Of a DNA stretch of 64,000 bases, positions 1 to 12,200 are shown in pieces; positions within the stretch are counted from its first letter, which is position 1, and every line of letters begins with the position of its first letter. Source of the stretch: Pelobates cultripes (taxonomy: Eukaryota > Chordata > Amphibia > Anura > Pelobatidae). The stretch covers positions 121,155,440 through 121,219,439 of the forward strand of contig OW240917.1 of NCBI GenBank assembly GCA_933207985.1, given 5' to 3'. Below the pieces are notes generated by a model. The model ran no database searches and was not told where the DNA came from. It worked only from the letters and a program-made list of their open reading frames with translations. Made by a program: the position numbers and the translations under genes.

Positions 1-3000
1 ACAAAAAAAACACACAAAAAAACAAACTTGGGGCTGATATGTACTGTGGTCATTACTGCCGCCCAGGAGTGATGGGAGTGAGCGCAGGACTTGTTTTTTT
101 GTATTAATATTCAAGAAAATCAGACATGGCTAGTCATGATTAGGTTTTCCAACATGCTGTATTTCAGATTGTGTAAGGGTCATTTCTAGTTTAATTGCTT
201 ACTGATGTAGTACTTAATATAAAAATTGAGAGATGCTGTGTAAAGTATTGTCACTGTGTCTACTTCTTATTTGGGACACTGGCTTCTGCTTCCTGGTTGA
301 CAGCGTCAGCTGTCAAACTGGAACAGAGTCAGCTATCAAAATGAATACCAGTGAAACAACCAGTTCCATCTAATATGGGTGCCAATAAACATTCCAACTG
401 ATGCTTGAAATAAATAAACTGCTTAAATCTTCAACTAAAACACATTTCTAGGGCCAAATATCTTGAAATGTTGCAGGTTGTTTTTGACATTTTATTGTTT
501 TGTCAAAAGAACAATAAATAGATAGGATTACAAACATAATGCTATAGTGGCCTGCAGTTGTTTAGGTGCCTGACCCACCCTCAGAGTACATGGATAAAGA
601 TACTTACCTTTTTTCCATTACCTTTTTCTAACCTCTCTCTGTAACCTCCCCTCCCCCTCCCCCCTCCCCCCACCTCTTTAGCTGAGATCATTAATCTCTA
701 TGAGGCTAGAGTTAATGCGCGGCAAATTGCCACACTGTGCAAATCAAATGAAGCTCTACGAGCAGCATTTGATTGAGCAAAGAGTTTGACTTGGTTGTCA
801 ACGCAGAATCGCCAGGAAAACAGCAACTAGAGGTGTGTTCTACAAAACTGCAATGGTTTACATTGCAGGGCTACAACTACAGTGGCAGTGCACCCAGAAC
901 ATTTCAATGACATGAAGTGGTCTTGCTGCCCTTAGTGGCCCTTTAAGTTTGGGTCCATGATTACAGGGGATTATTGTTAAGATAGAGTCCAGATGCGCAC
1001 CTGTCATATCTCCACATGTCACACGCCATTTGCCATATACCATTTCTTACACCCCGCAGCACGAATAGACAGAGTCATTTTTTAAGTATAATAAAAAAAT
1101 GCATGTAAAAAAGTGTGACCTCACATGTGGAAACTGCACTGATGTCAAATAATACCAGCAGTAAGTTGCTGCATATGCACATGTTCTGGTAAAGAAGTCT
1201 AATAGTAATGATCCCCATAGAAGAAATATTTGTAAACATTCAATTTTTTTCCCGGCTTTAAACCAAAGGCGAGAATAGGAAGGTAAATACAATAGATATA
1301 AAAAAAAAAACTGTCCCAGTGCTCGGTCTCTCTTGGCTTATTTGCCTCTGCCACAGAAATCCATGCATTATAGTCACGCTTAGTTTCACCCTTGCCTTTG
1401 GTTTCCTCCTGTTCATTAATATAAATAAATAGAATTGCTATAGAATAATTATAGGCATGGTAATGTCATTTGTCAAACCCAACTTTAAAGTTTTGCCAGA
1501 AAATTGTATACATTATAGGTTCATAGGCATTATCTACATGGAATCCTATAGTGGAAGGAATGCAGGGAGTACAGAATCTGTCTGCATTCACCATGTTAGT
1601 TTTAAACACTCATTCCAATCCAGCACATTATAGCATTAATTTGCCAACACATTAAAAAAAAACCTTTTACTCGCAAGCTTGTATATAAAGCATTGAAAGT
1701 GCAGAGAGACCAGTAGATTATCCTATCTCAAAAGGAAATGTACCTGGATAATAAGTGCCGTCAAGAGATAGTATGTCAGGGCTGGTTCAAATGACTTGCA
1801 ATTTACCATCAACAATATAACAAAGTACTTTTTATGACAATAATGGTTGTTACTTGCAGTACGTGTTAATAACACATTTAAGTTTATGTACCAAATATTA
1901 GAACAAAGCAATTTAAATGTTCTATTATATTATAATGGCTAAGATAAGAAAGATTTAAATATATTGCTCATTTGTCTAGCAAAAAATCTAGTCAGAGACA
2001 TTATTCAAAAAAGGGGGGACTTGAACATTACTGACATTTTGTTATTATTGAGCAGTAACACTAAAATGGTAAGTAAAAATAAAATGTTGCCAAACGGAGT
2101 ACTATAAGCATTCTATGTAAATACAGAGATGGTGTAAAAACGGAGTGAGCAAATCTCACTTTTAAAAATTAGTCTTATGCTTTTAATAATGATTACGTTT
2201 TAAGATGAGACAATAGAATTTATATTTATTGTATCCTGTGTATTTTTGCAAATTTTTGCTTAAATGAACCAGTCTAAATATGGAATTTAAAGAGAGCACT
2301 AATAGTTATAGTAAAAAGAGAGCAGCAACAAGTCAGACAAATAATTAAAACCTTTATCTTAATGTCCTTTAAAGTCCAACTATCAACGTGTCAGTGTTAT
2401 TATTTGAACTTTGCATCACTGCAAGCAATGTGGTGCTGGGTGTACTTTGGTCCCTGTCTCCCTTCACAAAGTGACTTATAATGAAAAGTGAAAAGTCACT
2501 GATGGTCCCCTGGATCAGCAACTTCAAAAGAGGTATTTTAAATGCGAGGTGTTTGCTTAGGACATCTCTCCCCTTGTTTTTCCAGCTTTACAAAAACAAG
2601 CTATGCACATGCGCAGCCACTGCCTCTGTAGTTTGCAGGACACAGCCCAGTTCAGAAAAATTCGAACCAGGCTGTATATTAATGGATAGCAACCTAGATA
2701 TTGCTGGTATCAGCGTACTGAGCAAAAAATCATTCTATGTGATGAGCAGAAGTGCAGCTGGGGGCTGAATTACATATCCCATGAACACCTGCTTTACGAG
2801 ATAAGAAAAATCCCATAGACCAGAATGAGAAGCAATTAACTAGTGAAGCCTCTTCATGATGTGCAAGGGATCGGTCTACAATGGTCTGTACATGTGGTGC
2901 TATTTTTGGAAAGGTGAACATTTTTCGCTTTCCTTAATAAAAAGTTACTTTATGTTCCAGTACTCATCGGTCACCTTTCTTGGATATTCTGAGCAAACCT

Positions 3001-3236
3001 CAATAATGGAACAAACTCTTACCAACCAAACTATGACTTGTCTACAGCTGGAGAAACGGGGAAACACTTGAATGTTTTACACACAGTTTAATAAACTCTG
3101 ATATTGACTGTAAATATGGGGCTTGCTTCCTGCCTATTGGGTTCCTTCAAATGAAAAAAAAAAGAAAAGAAAAAGATGCCCCAACTCATGTCATGTGCGA
3201 TCATAAACAAAACAAAATGTCAATGAGATTTCATAC
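1..3236 (-). other. NPNT: NPNT intron following the first EGF exon (partial)
   Basis: Read on the minus strand this follows the donor of the EGF exon (GTATG at 3236-3232). I scanned it for the next expected nephronectin exon, a calcium-binding EGF repeat beginning with the residues D-L-N-E-C, and found none with splice sites. The only N-E-C-like reading, near 1600, runs into a stop and has no acceptor. Apart from a C-rich tract near 640-675 I see no gene or recognised repeat. The short open frames are without family resemblance. Confidence 0.75.
636..676 (+). repeat. C-rich polypyrimidine tract
   Basis: A run of CCTCCC/CCCCCT blocks on the plus strand gives at least four G-runs of four or more on the minus strand, which is the NPNT transcript strand. 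Such a tract could form a G-quadruplex in the pre-mRNA. It is low-complexity sequence with no other sign of function. Confidence 0.6.
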
Positions 3237-3329
3237 CTTGGTTGCAGGTTTTCCCAGTGAATCCTGCATGGCATTTACATTTATTCGGGCCTACACAATC
3301 TCCATGTTTACATGCCGGCTGACACAGGG
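3237..3329 (-). CDS. NPNT: Nephronectin exon encoding the first EGF-like repeat
   Basis: This internal exon of nephronectin, a secreted extracellular-matrix ligand of integrin alpha8-beta1, is 93 nt long: two bases completing a proline codon, 30 codons, and one base of the next codon. The translation has the six-cysteine EGF spacing C-x3-C-x4-C-x5-C-x-C-x8-C, including [14 protein letters not shown] and FTGKTCNQ, which matches vertebrate nephronectin at this position. The acceptor is a pyrimidine-rich tract ending TTCTAG just above 3329, and the donor is CAAG/GTATG at 3237/3236. Its entry phase matches the exit phase of the exon at 39451-39551, whose last base C makes the proline codon. The paralogue EGFL6 has the same layout, but the asparagine-glutamine ending and K-C-K-C core fit nephronectin better. 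No disabling change is seen. Confidence 0.95.
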
Positions 3330-3638
3330 CTAGAAGAGAAGAGAGAGCAAACGTATCATGTTAATATACTTATCAAGTACCATTTAAAATGAACCAATCA
3401 CAAATAGAACAATATAATTTTGCATATATAAATATATGTTTGACAATTAGTCTGTGTAAATAAGACACATGATTCACATTCAAAAAATTTTTTTTCTTGC
3501 ATTTAATTTCTCAGAATAGCCCGGGCCCTGTCTACACCCCCACTCACACCCCTAAAATCAAAGTTCTCCTCTTTGTCCATTTAAAATGTTGGGATGTATG
3601 CCACATGTTCACATACTGTAAGTGCCTGATTTAGCATT

Positions 3639-5268
3639 GCATAGTATTTATTTTTTTTGTCATGCAGATAAGTACATCAATGCCTGTAGAGCCTCAACAG
3701 CATTAACAGGCGCAGTCGTATTCAACATACTAAAACATTGGTGTGGCATGAGTGAACTTGGCACATTTTTGTTATATAGTGATTCAAGGTGCAGCATAAC
3801 ATTAGAGACAACATTAAACCTGGTACGCTCCATTAAAATAAAAATATAAACATGTGTACATGAAAACAGGAGAAGCTGAACCATGTTAAAGTAGCTTAGC
3901 ATTATCGAGTTCTTGTGCTGTAATAGAGAGTGTATGCAGGCTGCATGGAAGTTTGGGCAGTTAGAGTTAGAAGCCTCTCTATGTGTAGGACAGGTTGTGA
4001 AATAATAAAACATTACATTCTGGGATGTTGAAGCGAGTGATGGTGTTAGGGTTGGGGGTGAGATGGTCACTGGTCTATGTGGGCCAGTGCTCATATTTCT
4101 GGGCTGGGATGTGATTGTAAGTTCTTGGGGGAGGGGAGGACACACGGACTGTTTGTCGGCCCCTGCTGCCTTAGAGGGTTCGGGGTTATGTGATCCCTTT
4201 GAGGCGGAAGGCAATGGGTAGCTGTAGTATAGGGATGTATGGTAGAGTCTCCTTGCAGGGTCACTGATCTCTGTCTGGGCGTACATATTGGGTATTGTTA
4301 GTTGCGTCCATGGGGATGTCTTGTGGGTATGTGTTGCACTGACTTTGACTGGTGAACTCGTAATGTGGCAGGGCTATGTCTTGGCATTGTTTGTCAACAT
4401 TTAGGAAGCACGTCTATTGTAAACCTAGGTAGGTTAGAGCCTAAGAGGGTGCGTGCAACCATGTTGCATGATAGTGCTGGTAATGAGTCGGTGTAGGTTA
4501 GGTACCAGTGGCGCTTTGTGAGTAGGTCCCCAAGTTCTAGGGGTGAGGGGGGGAGGTCGTCACCGGAGCAGATAAGGCCGGTCTTGTGAGGGTTTTCTCT
4601 CTTCTTGTGGAGAGCGAGGTGTGTTTGTGTATCCTAAAGAGTAATTAAACATAAATTAAACTAATTGAACAAAACATAAGGTGTATGGTTGATACTGGAC
4701 TGCTGGATCAGGAGGAGGGCGGCTGATGATAGGGCCCAGCTTATGTCGTTGCGGTTCTCTTCTACCTGGGATGGAAGATTGCAGCCTTGTCTACATTCCA
4801 AGGTTGGGGATGTGGTTGTGGAGCTGCGGTGTTACTCTGGCTAGAGAGTCCCAATATGTCCAGTATAGTTTGCCTTATGTTGTTCTCCATCTGCCGTCAC
4901 CCATAAGGTTCTGGGAGTTGCCCATTTGTAGGTTATTCCTGCTGCATGGAGTGGTTTGGTAATCGATTGCATGTCTTTGCGCCATAGGAGTGTGGCCCTG
5001 CTTAAGTCTTGGAAAAATGAGAGTTGGCATGACTCGAACTCAAAGGGGGTCTTCCCTCTTAGTGCAGCCAACAGCTCTAGTTTGTCCGACATTGTTTGAC
5101 ACTTGAGTATGATGTCACGTGGAGCTGCGTTGGGGGCCTGTGGCAATTTGGAGATTCTGTAGACCCTGTCAAATATGAATGTTTTAGCCTGTCTTGTCAG
5201 CAGTACTGCAGTCACTAGGCACTGAATAAGGTAGGGCAGTTCCTCTAGTGGAGCATCGCATAGTATTT
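3639..5268 (-). mobile_element. 5'-truncated L1-type retrotransposon with target-site duplication
   Basis: GCATAGTATTT occurs at 3639-3649 and again at 5258-5268 and brackets the insert as a target-site duplication. Read on the minus strand the insert ends in a short A-rich tail with AATAAA (plus-strand TTTATTTTTTTT at 3647-3658), as expected for target-primed reverse transcription. The inner 1.6 kb carries the end of an L1-type ORF1 (4841-5257) and then about 1.2 kb with no recognisable endonuclease or reverse transcriptase. A full ORF2 would need more than 3 kb, so this copy is either internally deleted or belongs to an ORF1-only lineage. Confidence 0.85.
4841..5257 (-). pseudogene. L1-type ORF1 protein, C-terminal part
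   Basis: The frame is open from the truncation point at 5257 to a stop at 4841, about 138 residues with no true start. It matches the C-terminal half of the RNA-binding ORF1 protein of frog and fish L1/Tx1-type LINEs. Hallmarks are FIFDRVYRISK, the NAAPRDIILK segment, LAALRGKTPFEFE, and FFQDLSRATL followed by an I-T-Y-K-W-A-T-P stretch. These belong to the RRM and C-terminal domains that bind LINE RNA. The N-terminal coiled coil is missing through 5' truncation. The remaining frame is intact, so the insertion is not ancient. Confidence 0.85.
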
Positions 5269-5946
5269 TATAGAACTATAATCTCTGTATTTAACTCCTG
5301 TTTGAGGTATTACTAGTACACACTGGTCATTTATAACATTAACATCAAATAAAACTATTTATGGGGTTCACCAATGAATTATTTTAAAATTATTATTAAT
5401 TGGTTACAAATAAGGTATCCATCTGGCACATATCCAACAGAGATAGCCCACCATGTCTTAATGTGTCTGAACAAAAAGAAATTTTGCTGTACAATGCAAA
5501 ATGAAGTAAAATACAAAAAAATTAATAAATAATAAGACAAATCTTAATTAGCTTCACCTTAACTTTAGCATTGGTCAACAGACGGGGCACACATTTCTTC
5601 TCCAGAGGCCCAGCCAGTCCCACTACCTTTTTCAGTGGGTCTGTAAAAACCAACACCTTATAAAAACACTTTCATTTTCTTTCCAAGCCGTTCTGGAACA
5701 GTGACTTTAATCGTGCATGATACCCATAGGGCGGTGAGCATGCTAATACTCATATATGCTGATTGCAATCTAATCTAAATGTCAGATTTCAGAAAGCAAT
5801 TTTAGTGCATGTTGGGCATGCCCACATAAGTATTTTATGTATTTTTATTATTATTGTTTTTTTCCTAAGATGATTTTTTTTCTCCAAACAGTAATATTCA
5901 TGTTGCTTCATCACAAATTAGATTATCCTTTTAAGGGGTCAGTATC

Positions 5947-5997
5947 AGAAACATAGAATGTGATGGCAGAAAAGAACCATTCAGCCCATCTAGTCTG
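5947..5997 (-). mobile_element. 3' tail of the CR1-type LINE family, reverse orientation
   Basis: The reverse complement reads CAGACTAGATGGGCTGAATG, then GGTTCTTTTCTGCCATCACA and TTCTATGTTTCTGA. This is nearly the same as the 3' end of the CR1-type element at 47180-47240. Only about 50 bp is left, typical of extreme 5' truncation, or of a SINE that borrowed the same tail. Confidence 0.75.
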
Positions 5998-6139
5998 GCC
6001 AATCAACACCATAAGCACATAGCACAACAACAAAACATGCTGTGCCTAAATGGACACTATTGGCACCATCACCACTGTTCTCTTAATCCTTCAATGTAAA
6101 ACATTGCAGTTTCAGAGAAAATGGGGAGGAGAGTGTTCC

Positions 6140-6192
6140 TGGAGTATTAGGAATACAGCTTTGTATTCCTAACACTATAGTGTTCCTTTGGA
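6140..6192. mobile_element. Terminal hairpin of a T2-type MITE, remnant
   Basis: TTAGGAATACAGCTTTGTAT followed by TCCTAACACTATAGTGTTCC forms a short hairpin next to CTATAGTGTTCCTTT. This is the characteristic right end of the TTAA-flanked MITEs seen intact elsewhere in the window. No matching left end is obvious. Confidence 0.55.
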
Positions 6193-7566
6193 GCACCTAA
6201 GCCCACATGCATTATTGAGAATGCCTTTTAGCAGTAGCAATTTGTAAAAAATAAAATAAAATCAATCTGGAACACTTTGTTTTGTTTTGTCAGTTTCCCT
6301 ACTGTTCATGCAGCATGCAGTCTGTAACACAGCCGATAACAATACGCAACACAGTTCACTAAACAGTGAACTAGGCTGATATCAGCAAGATGTTCTCAGT
6401 TTAGAATGTGATTCCAATCATTTTATGTGATTATTGAAGATGTGGTGGGTGATAAATTACTTATCCCATAAACAGACATGTACAGAGGTCTATCAGATAA
6501 GATCATTCTCCATAGATCAGAATGACACACTCCTGATTGGAGCATGTTATCCTAGTGTGGGAAGGGTCTGCCTAGAACTCCAGGCACACCGAGTAAGCTC
6601 GGACAGATACTTTGCAGATATGTGATTTTTTATTTTGGTTTGTTATATTTATACAGACAATATATAAACAAATCATTTTTAAGTCCACGGTCAGTTTAAT
6701 TACAATACAGGACAAGCAGGTTAGCATAATCCGTGCTGAAATAATTGTCATTTATTAACATATTATATTTCATTTGTTCACTAGTCCAGCTCAGAATTCG
6801 AGGTGAATGATTCTTTTCAGAGTATTATGCTGCAATTATTATCATGATTGAAGCCATTTATCCAGGTGCTAAAATCAGTGAATAACTGATGTGCTTGTTT
6901 TTCTTTCAATTGTGAAAACTGTCAAGCTGTGTGAAAAAGCAATGAAAGCATCACAATTAGTTCATAAAGGGTCATTTTCCATAATGACTACCTACAATAC
7001 CCCAATTTAGTATTTCTGAATAGGTTTTTCAAACTATTTAATATTTCTTAATAAACTTTTAAAATTATTTTATATTTGGAAACATATTTTAACATTGAAA
7101 TGTTTCGATATATTGATATATTTTAATATTTAGAAAAGTAGTTCAAAATGTTATTATCAGGGCTCAAAATATCCTCTTGCTTTCTGCGGGAAATTGAGCC
7201 TTGTCAGGTAGTTGTAATTCACAACATCCCTAGCTACATATTGCATGCAGCTAGTGGATGTCAACAAGTTGGCATTACCTTTGGCAGTTTAGAGACTAGA
7301 ACTCCTGCCTGCACCATTAACCAGCACCCAGGAGTTGTGTTTAGAGCCTGGGTTGGCTCTAAACACAACTCCCAAACGTTACTGCACACCAGGGATGAGG
7401 GCCCTCCACTTCAGCAAGCAAGCAGGAGGGGACCTCAGAGAGAGCAACAGATTGTAAGAATAAAGGTATAGGAGGACAAAGAAGTGCAAGGGGCATAGAA
7501 AAAGGGTATGGATGATCACATTAAGGAGAATATAGAAACAAAGTATGGATTTGTAGGAAAAGTGTA

Positions 7567-7702
7567 TTCACACACAGACACTTAACACAAATACAACCAT
7601 GCATTCTCACACAGACACTCAACACAAATACAACCATGCATTCACACACAGACACTCAACACAAATACTCCTCCCCTGCACGCACACTTAACACAAACAC
7701 AT
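7567..7702 (+). repeat. Short tandem repeat, unit about 38 bp
   Basis: Three consecutive copies of a unit containing CACACAGACACTCAACACAA and ATACAACCATGCATT are visible, decaying into CA-rich sequence to about 7735. Confidence 0.65.
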
Positions 7703-7883
7703 ACCCTGCACTTATGAACACACTTAATTTCACAGACAAATCCTTGTATTCACAGACAAACCAGCACTTCATGCCATGAGCATTAAAATCAAAATGCTGT
7801 CCATGTGCCTTTTAAGGTGGCAAGCATATTTTAGGCCTGGCTAGTAGTTCAAGACTTGACATTTTGAGCTCTGATCATTATCA

Positions 7884-7960
7884 TTAGTATTATCATCATT
7901 TATATAGCCCCAACATATTCCACAACACTTTACAACTATAAACAAGTGATTGACATACAC
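7884..7960 (+). mobile_element. Fragment of a widespread 3'-end repeat (TATATAGC...CAACATATTCC)
   Basis: CATTTATATAGCCCCAACAT followed by ATTCCACAACACTTTACAA matches, in reverse orientation, the LINE/SINE 3' end that finishes as TTGGCGCTATATAAATAATA in many frog repeats. Related fragments lie at 11619-11675, 55014-55131 and 55203-55262. The family name is not known to me. Confidence 0.55.
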
Positions 7961-8146
7961 AATATTGACAGAAATAACAGATGTAGGATATTGACAGAGA
8001 CAAAAGTGTCGGATTAGTGTTCAGATAAGAAACGTTTTAATGCTTGGTTGGGGTTAATGCTGTTATAGGGTTAGGGATAGTGTAATGTTAAGGTAAGAGG
8101 TAAGGTTAAGCATTATATAGAGAGTTAGAGGTAGTGTAAGCACAGG

Positions 8147-9212
8147 GTTAGGGGCAGCGGTGTATTTACCACGAGGCTGACAAGGCTTTTGCCTTAGGTG
8201 GCACTTTCAGGGGGGTGGCAAAAAAAGCTGCACTCCAATCGCCCTGGCAAATGCCTTTGACAGCTTCTTGTCCTGGGTGACCCCGGAGCTGACCGACTGG
8301 CCACCTCAGGCCCTCCCCCTCACCCCCCGAGGCTAGCATGCACTGATGTTGCAGGCGGCGAGCGAGCACTCTCCCCTGTTCAGCTCCCTCGCGTGCACCA
8401 CAGTGATGCTGGAGCCAGAATATGAGATCACACCGGCCCCAACATCACTAATAGGAGCGCAAGGGAGCAGAGCAGGAGGATCAGAGCATCTCGCTGCCTG
8501 CCGCCACCACTCACATGTCTGCCAATCCTCCCAACCGACCGCCCGCCTGCCCGCCAAGCTGCAGCCAGCCCCACTGGATGACAGGGACAAATCCACTACA
8601 GCACTCCCAAAGGTAGGAGGCTAGGTGGATTGAAACTTAATTTTTTACATTTATTTTTTTAATTGTGAGTGTGTTCATGTGTGTGTCTGTTAGTGAGTGT
8701 TACCGTGTGTGTCTGTTGGTGAGTGTTACCGTGTGTGTCTGTTGGTGAGTGTTACCGTGTGTGTCTGTTGGTGAGTGTTAGTGTATGTGTGTCTGTAAGT
8801 GAGTGTGTGTCTGTAAAAGTGTTTGTGTTAGAGTGTATATGTGTTAGTGAGTGTGTCTGTCATGGATAGTGTATATGTGTTTGTCAGTGAGTGCGTATGT
8901 GTGTTTGTCAGTGAATGCGTATCTGTCAGTGTATGTGTGTGTCTGTCGGTGAATGTGAGTGTGTGTGTGTAACTGTGAGTGTAACTATGAATTAGTGAGT
9001 GTGTATATGTCTGTGAATGTGTATGTTTCAGTGAAAGTGTGTGTTTGTTAAACAATGTGTGTGACAATGACTGTGTGTCTGTGAGTGTATGTCAGTGCAT
9101 GCATCAGTGAGGGCGTGTGTCTGTCAGGAAGAGAAATTTAGAAGGGGGAAGGGTGCCTAAATTTTGTCATGCCTAGGGCAGCACAAAACCAGAATACACC
9201 ATTGGTTAGGGG
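8147..9212. mobile_element. Non-autonomous hAT-type element with perfect 8-bp TSD
   Basis: The element spans 8155-9204, starts CAGCGGTGTATTTACC and ends AGAATACACCATTG, giving inverted termini CA-N-N-GGTGTATT. Both flanks are GTTAGGGG (8147-8154 and 9205-9212), the 8-bp duplication expected of hAT transposases. The interior has a G+C-rich half (8155-8630) and a TG/TCTG-rich array (8650-9130) but no transposase. The GC-rich part contains GCTGGAGCCAGAATATGA, resembling the arm of the palindromes at 43.2 and 43.7 kb, so these elements may be distant relatives. Confidence 0.8.
8655..9130 (+). repeat. TG/TGTCTG-rich array inside the hAT-type element
   Basis: Degenerate repeats built from GTGTGTGTCTGTTGGTGAGT, including three adjacent near-identical units around 8690-8780. 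It fills the right half of the element at 8155-9204 and does not cross its boundaries. Confidence 0.8.
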
Positions 9213-12200
9213 TAGGTTTGGTATAACATTATGGGGTTTGTCGTAACTGCCAACAATTGATTTAGATACTAACATATGAGGCATTTAACAATCAGGAGTG
9301 ATATATGAATCTATTTTGAGTTATTTTTTATTTTGTTGCACTGGATGTGCAAAAGGTATGATGAGCAAAAAGTTGGAAAAAATATTAGTTTTTCTTCATT
9401 TATTCCCAATTTTAACTTTTAAATTCATACTTAATGTTGTTTTAGATATACATATAGATTATATAGAAAGCCATTTCTGTCCTTAGGACATTAGGATATT
9501 CCATGCCATGGGCTTTAACAACATTAGGACATCATGGAACGTATTTATGTTTTTGTGTGAGTAAGTGTAAATCCCTGCTCATACCAGTGACCCAGGTATC
9601 ATTTGTTAGATGAGTAATTTAAATGCGATTTAAAAAAAGGATGTGATTCTGAGCCTCCTCCCTCACCCTGACCCTGACCACTAAAGGCTGAAAAAACCCT
9701 GGGCATGGTCTTCCTACATGCCCTTCTGCTGATTATGACAGGTACTGGGCTTTATCAGCTACCCTGCACTGATTGCAGTGTGATAGGCAGTGACAGCATG
9801 CTAGAGCTGCAGCATGAGAGACAAATTCCCCTCTAATACTACAATCACCAAGTAGATGACGCTCACAGACCATCTAATGTTTTAGCTGAGAATCCCTCTG
9901 CTGATGTCAGCAGAGGGAATCCCTGCAAGTTAGGTTTAGCATTAGGGTTAAGGTCTGGGTAGGGTTAATGTAAGGTAAGGACTCATGCTACATTTTATTT
10001 GTACTTGATGTTGTTTTAGGTATACATATAGGTTATTAAAGAAAGTCATTCTATTTGCCCGCTACAGTGCTGGTTGCCTTTGGACATATAGTTAAAAAAA
10101 AAAATATCTCTGTGAAATGAGGGTTAACTGTGTGGTAGCTGCAACCAGAGCAAGTCTCGAGAGAAGTGACATCACTTGTCAGAGCGCTCTGATCATTAGG
10201 CTTACAAGCCAACCAATCAGAGCACTCTAATGAGAATCCAAACTGTTCTAAATTTAATAACCCTCACCCGCTAGCCACACCCCTGTAATTTTGCAGGCCC
10301 CACCCCAATAAGCCCAGTTTCTGGTTTTATATATTTTGTAGATATGCCGGACCTGCTGCATGGCAATAGGGAGGTTTATAACTTCTCTTATAGTAATAAA
10401 GGCATAGGTTTAATTAATGTGTCAGCTGGCTAGCAAGAAAATAAAGCTCATTAAGTTATGCATTTTTTCAGTGGGTATATCTAATAACTGCTAGCGCTGC
10501 CAAGGGGCAAATAGTTCTGATTTTTCTGAATCCAGGGCCAGATTTGAAGCATTCAAGTCCACATTTCAGCCGTTTAGCGGCTTTCGGCAAAGCTGAAATC
10601 TGGTTCTAATTCAGGCTCACTCTGAGCATGATTTGCAAATCCAGACATATTCCTACTTTAGAGAATACTCCTGCTAGACCTGAACAGATCATCACTGAAG
10701 CCAATGAGAGGTACATAAAGCACTCCAGTCAGAGGTTCCCATCTCCAGCATACCAGCGTTGGTTGGACAACTACTCCTATAATCCTTATAACCAACAGGT
10801 TTCCAAGATCCTCTGTATACTGGGCATCTTTATTGAAGACACTCTAAAGATCACCAGGGGGAATAACAAGAAACCAACGAAAGAAGGGTTTGGACAACCC
10901 CCTAATGGTCCAAGGGAGCATACTTTTAGAGTCATATGACGGTATGACTCTAGCCTTGTGAGTTTAACTATTCTTACTTTCTATATGCAATACATTGTAT
11001 AGATATACTACGCTATTTGCATATATTCTATTTTTCAGATTGTTCAAGAAACCTTACAGCTCCACCTATAACTCTGTATGTATTAAATCCAGACATAGTT
11101 TACATTATATTTATCAATATCTGGATTTCACGACTGACGCCTGAATTAGCTCTGAATTATGCAATCTGAATGGCCACGTGCAGCACTAGATGGCATTGCC
11201 CCATTTGGTACAGGGCATTTTTATATTCAGACTTTCTTAAATAAACCTGAAAGTTTTATTATTAATAAAGTGAACATTTTACGATATGTTCTTTAAACTT
11301 TGGTAAGGTATTTTACATTTACTATGCTGCAGAATTATCCAAGTGCCCAAGTCATTCCTTTCATCCCATTGAATTGATAATAGTGCCCGGAGTCATTGGC
11401 ACGGTCTCTCCATTCAGTGTTAAACCATTTTGAGCAGTTTAACACTACATCAGAGTGGACGGATTTATTAAAACAATAAAACAGTTTAATGCTGAATGGA
11501 AGGACAGTGCTAGGGAACTGCAGTAACTATAATTAGTTCACTGAGAAGTTTTGATCAACCTATAGCTCCTGTAACATTTAGTAATTGCCTCATTTATTGT
11601 TACATTTCCCCCTTTAGAATATTGAAAGCGCTGTAAAACAAGTTGGCGCTATATAAATGTCAATAATAACAATAACGATAAGAGGCAGTAATGGTGCCTA
11701 CAGTGTCCTTTTAATCATAGTTATAAATACAAATATAAAATGTGTGTTTGCAGATTGATATGCCCATTACATTGAAATTTAACAATTTGTGACAGTTTGT
11801 TAGAAATAATAAATGTAAAGGTCATCCAGAATGAATGACTGCTGTAGATTAATTTTACCCCTTATAAGCACCTTTTTAAATATCAAATGATGTAATTCAC
11901 ACTACAATACATACAGAAATGTTAACCTTTTCCATTTAAAAAAAACATCTGTTATTGTAGCTGGCTGCTATATTTTTCAATTCCAGCATTAGTCTGTAGA
12001 TGCTTGTATGCTTGTAATGTCAGATTGTTTGATACCATGTCACATTGTGTAACTACTGCCAAAAGATAGGCTGATAACAGGGTATTAGCAATAAATCAGT
12101 AGACATAAGGTCTGCGAGACTTACATGCCAATGTTTGTTTCAGCCTTCTTAGTGATCCTACAGAGTTAGAGAGATAGGGGACTGTTTGTATGCTAATAAA

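Larger units (their letters stand above)
5269..8146. other. Intron sequence with scattered repeat fragments
   Basis: No gene is seen. It holds a LINE tail in reverse orientation (5947-5997), a MITE terminal hairpin (6140-6190), a short CA-rich tandem (7567-7700) and a degraded fragment of a widespread repeat near 7880. Positions 8020-8160 are loosely repetitive GGTTAGGG/GGTTAAGG-like sequence. The rest is plain A+T-rich DNA. Confidence 0.6.

Noticed and set aside
1570..1620. Minus-strand reading D-W-N-E-C near 1600, considered as the next EGF exon of NPNT
   Set aside because: No splice acceptor, no further EGF cysteines, stop soon after.
10628..10939. 103-codon plus-strand frame
   Set aside because: No family resemblance, no splice sites or promoter, length within chance for 64 kb. 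Not listed as a gene.
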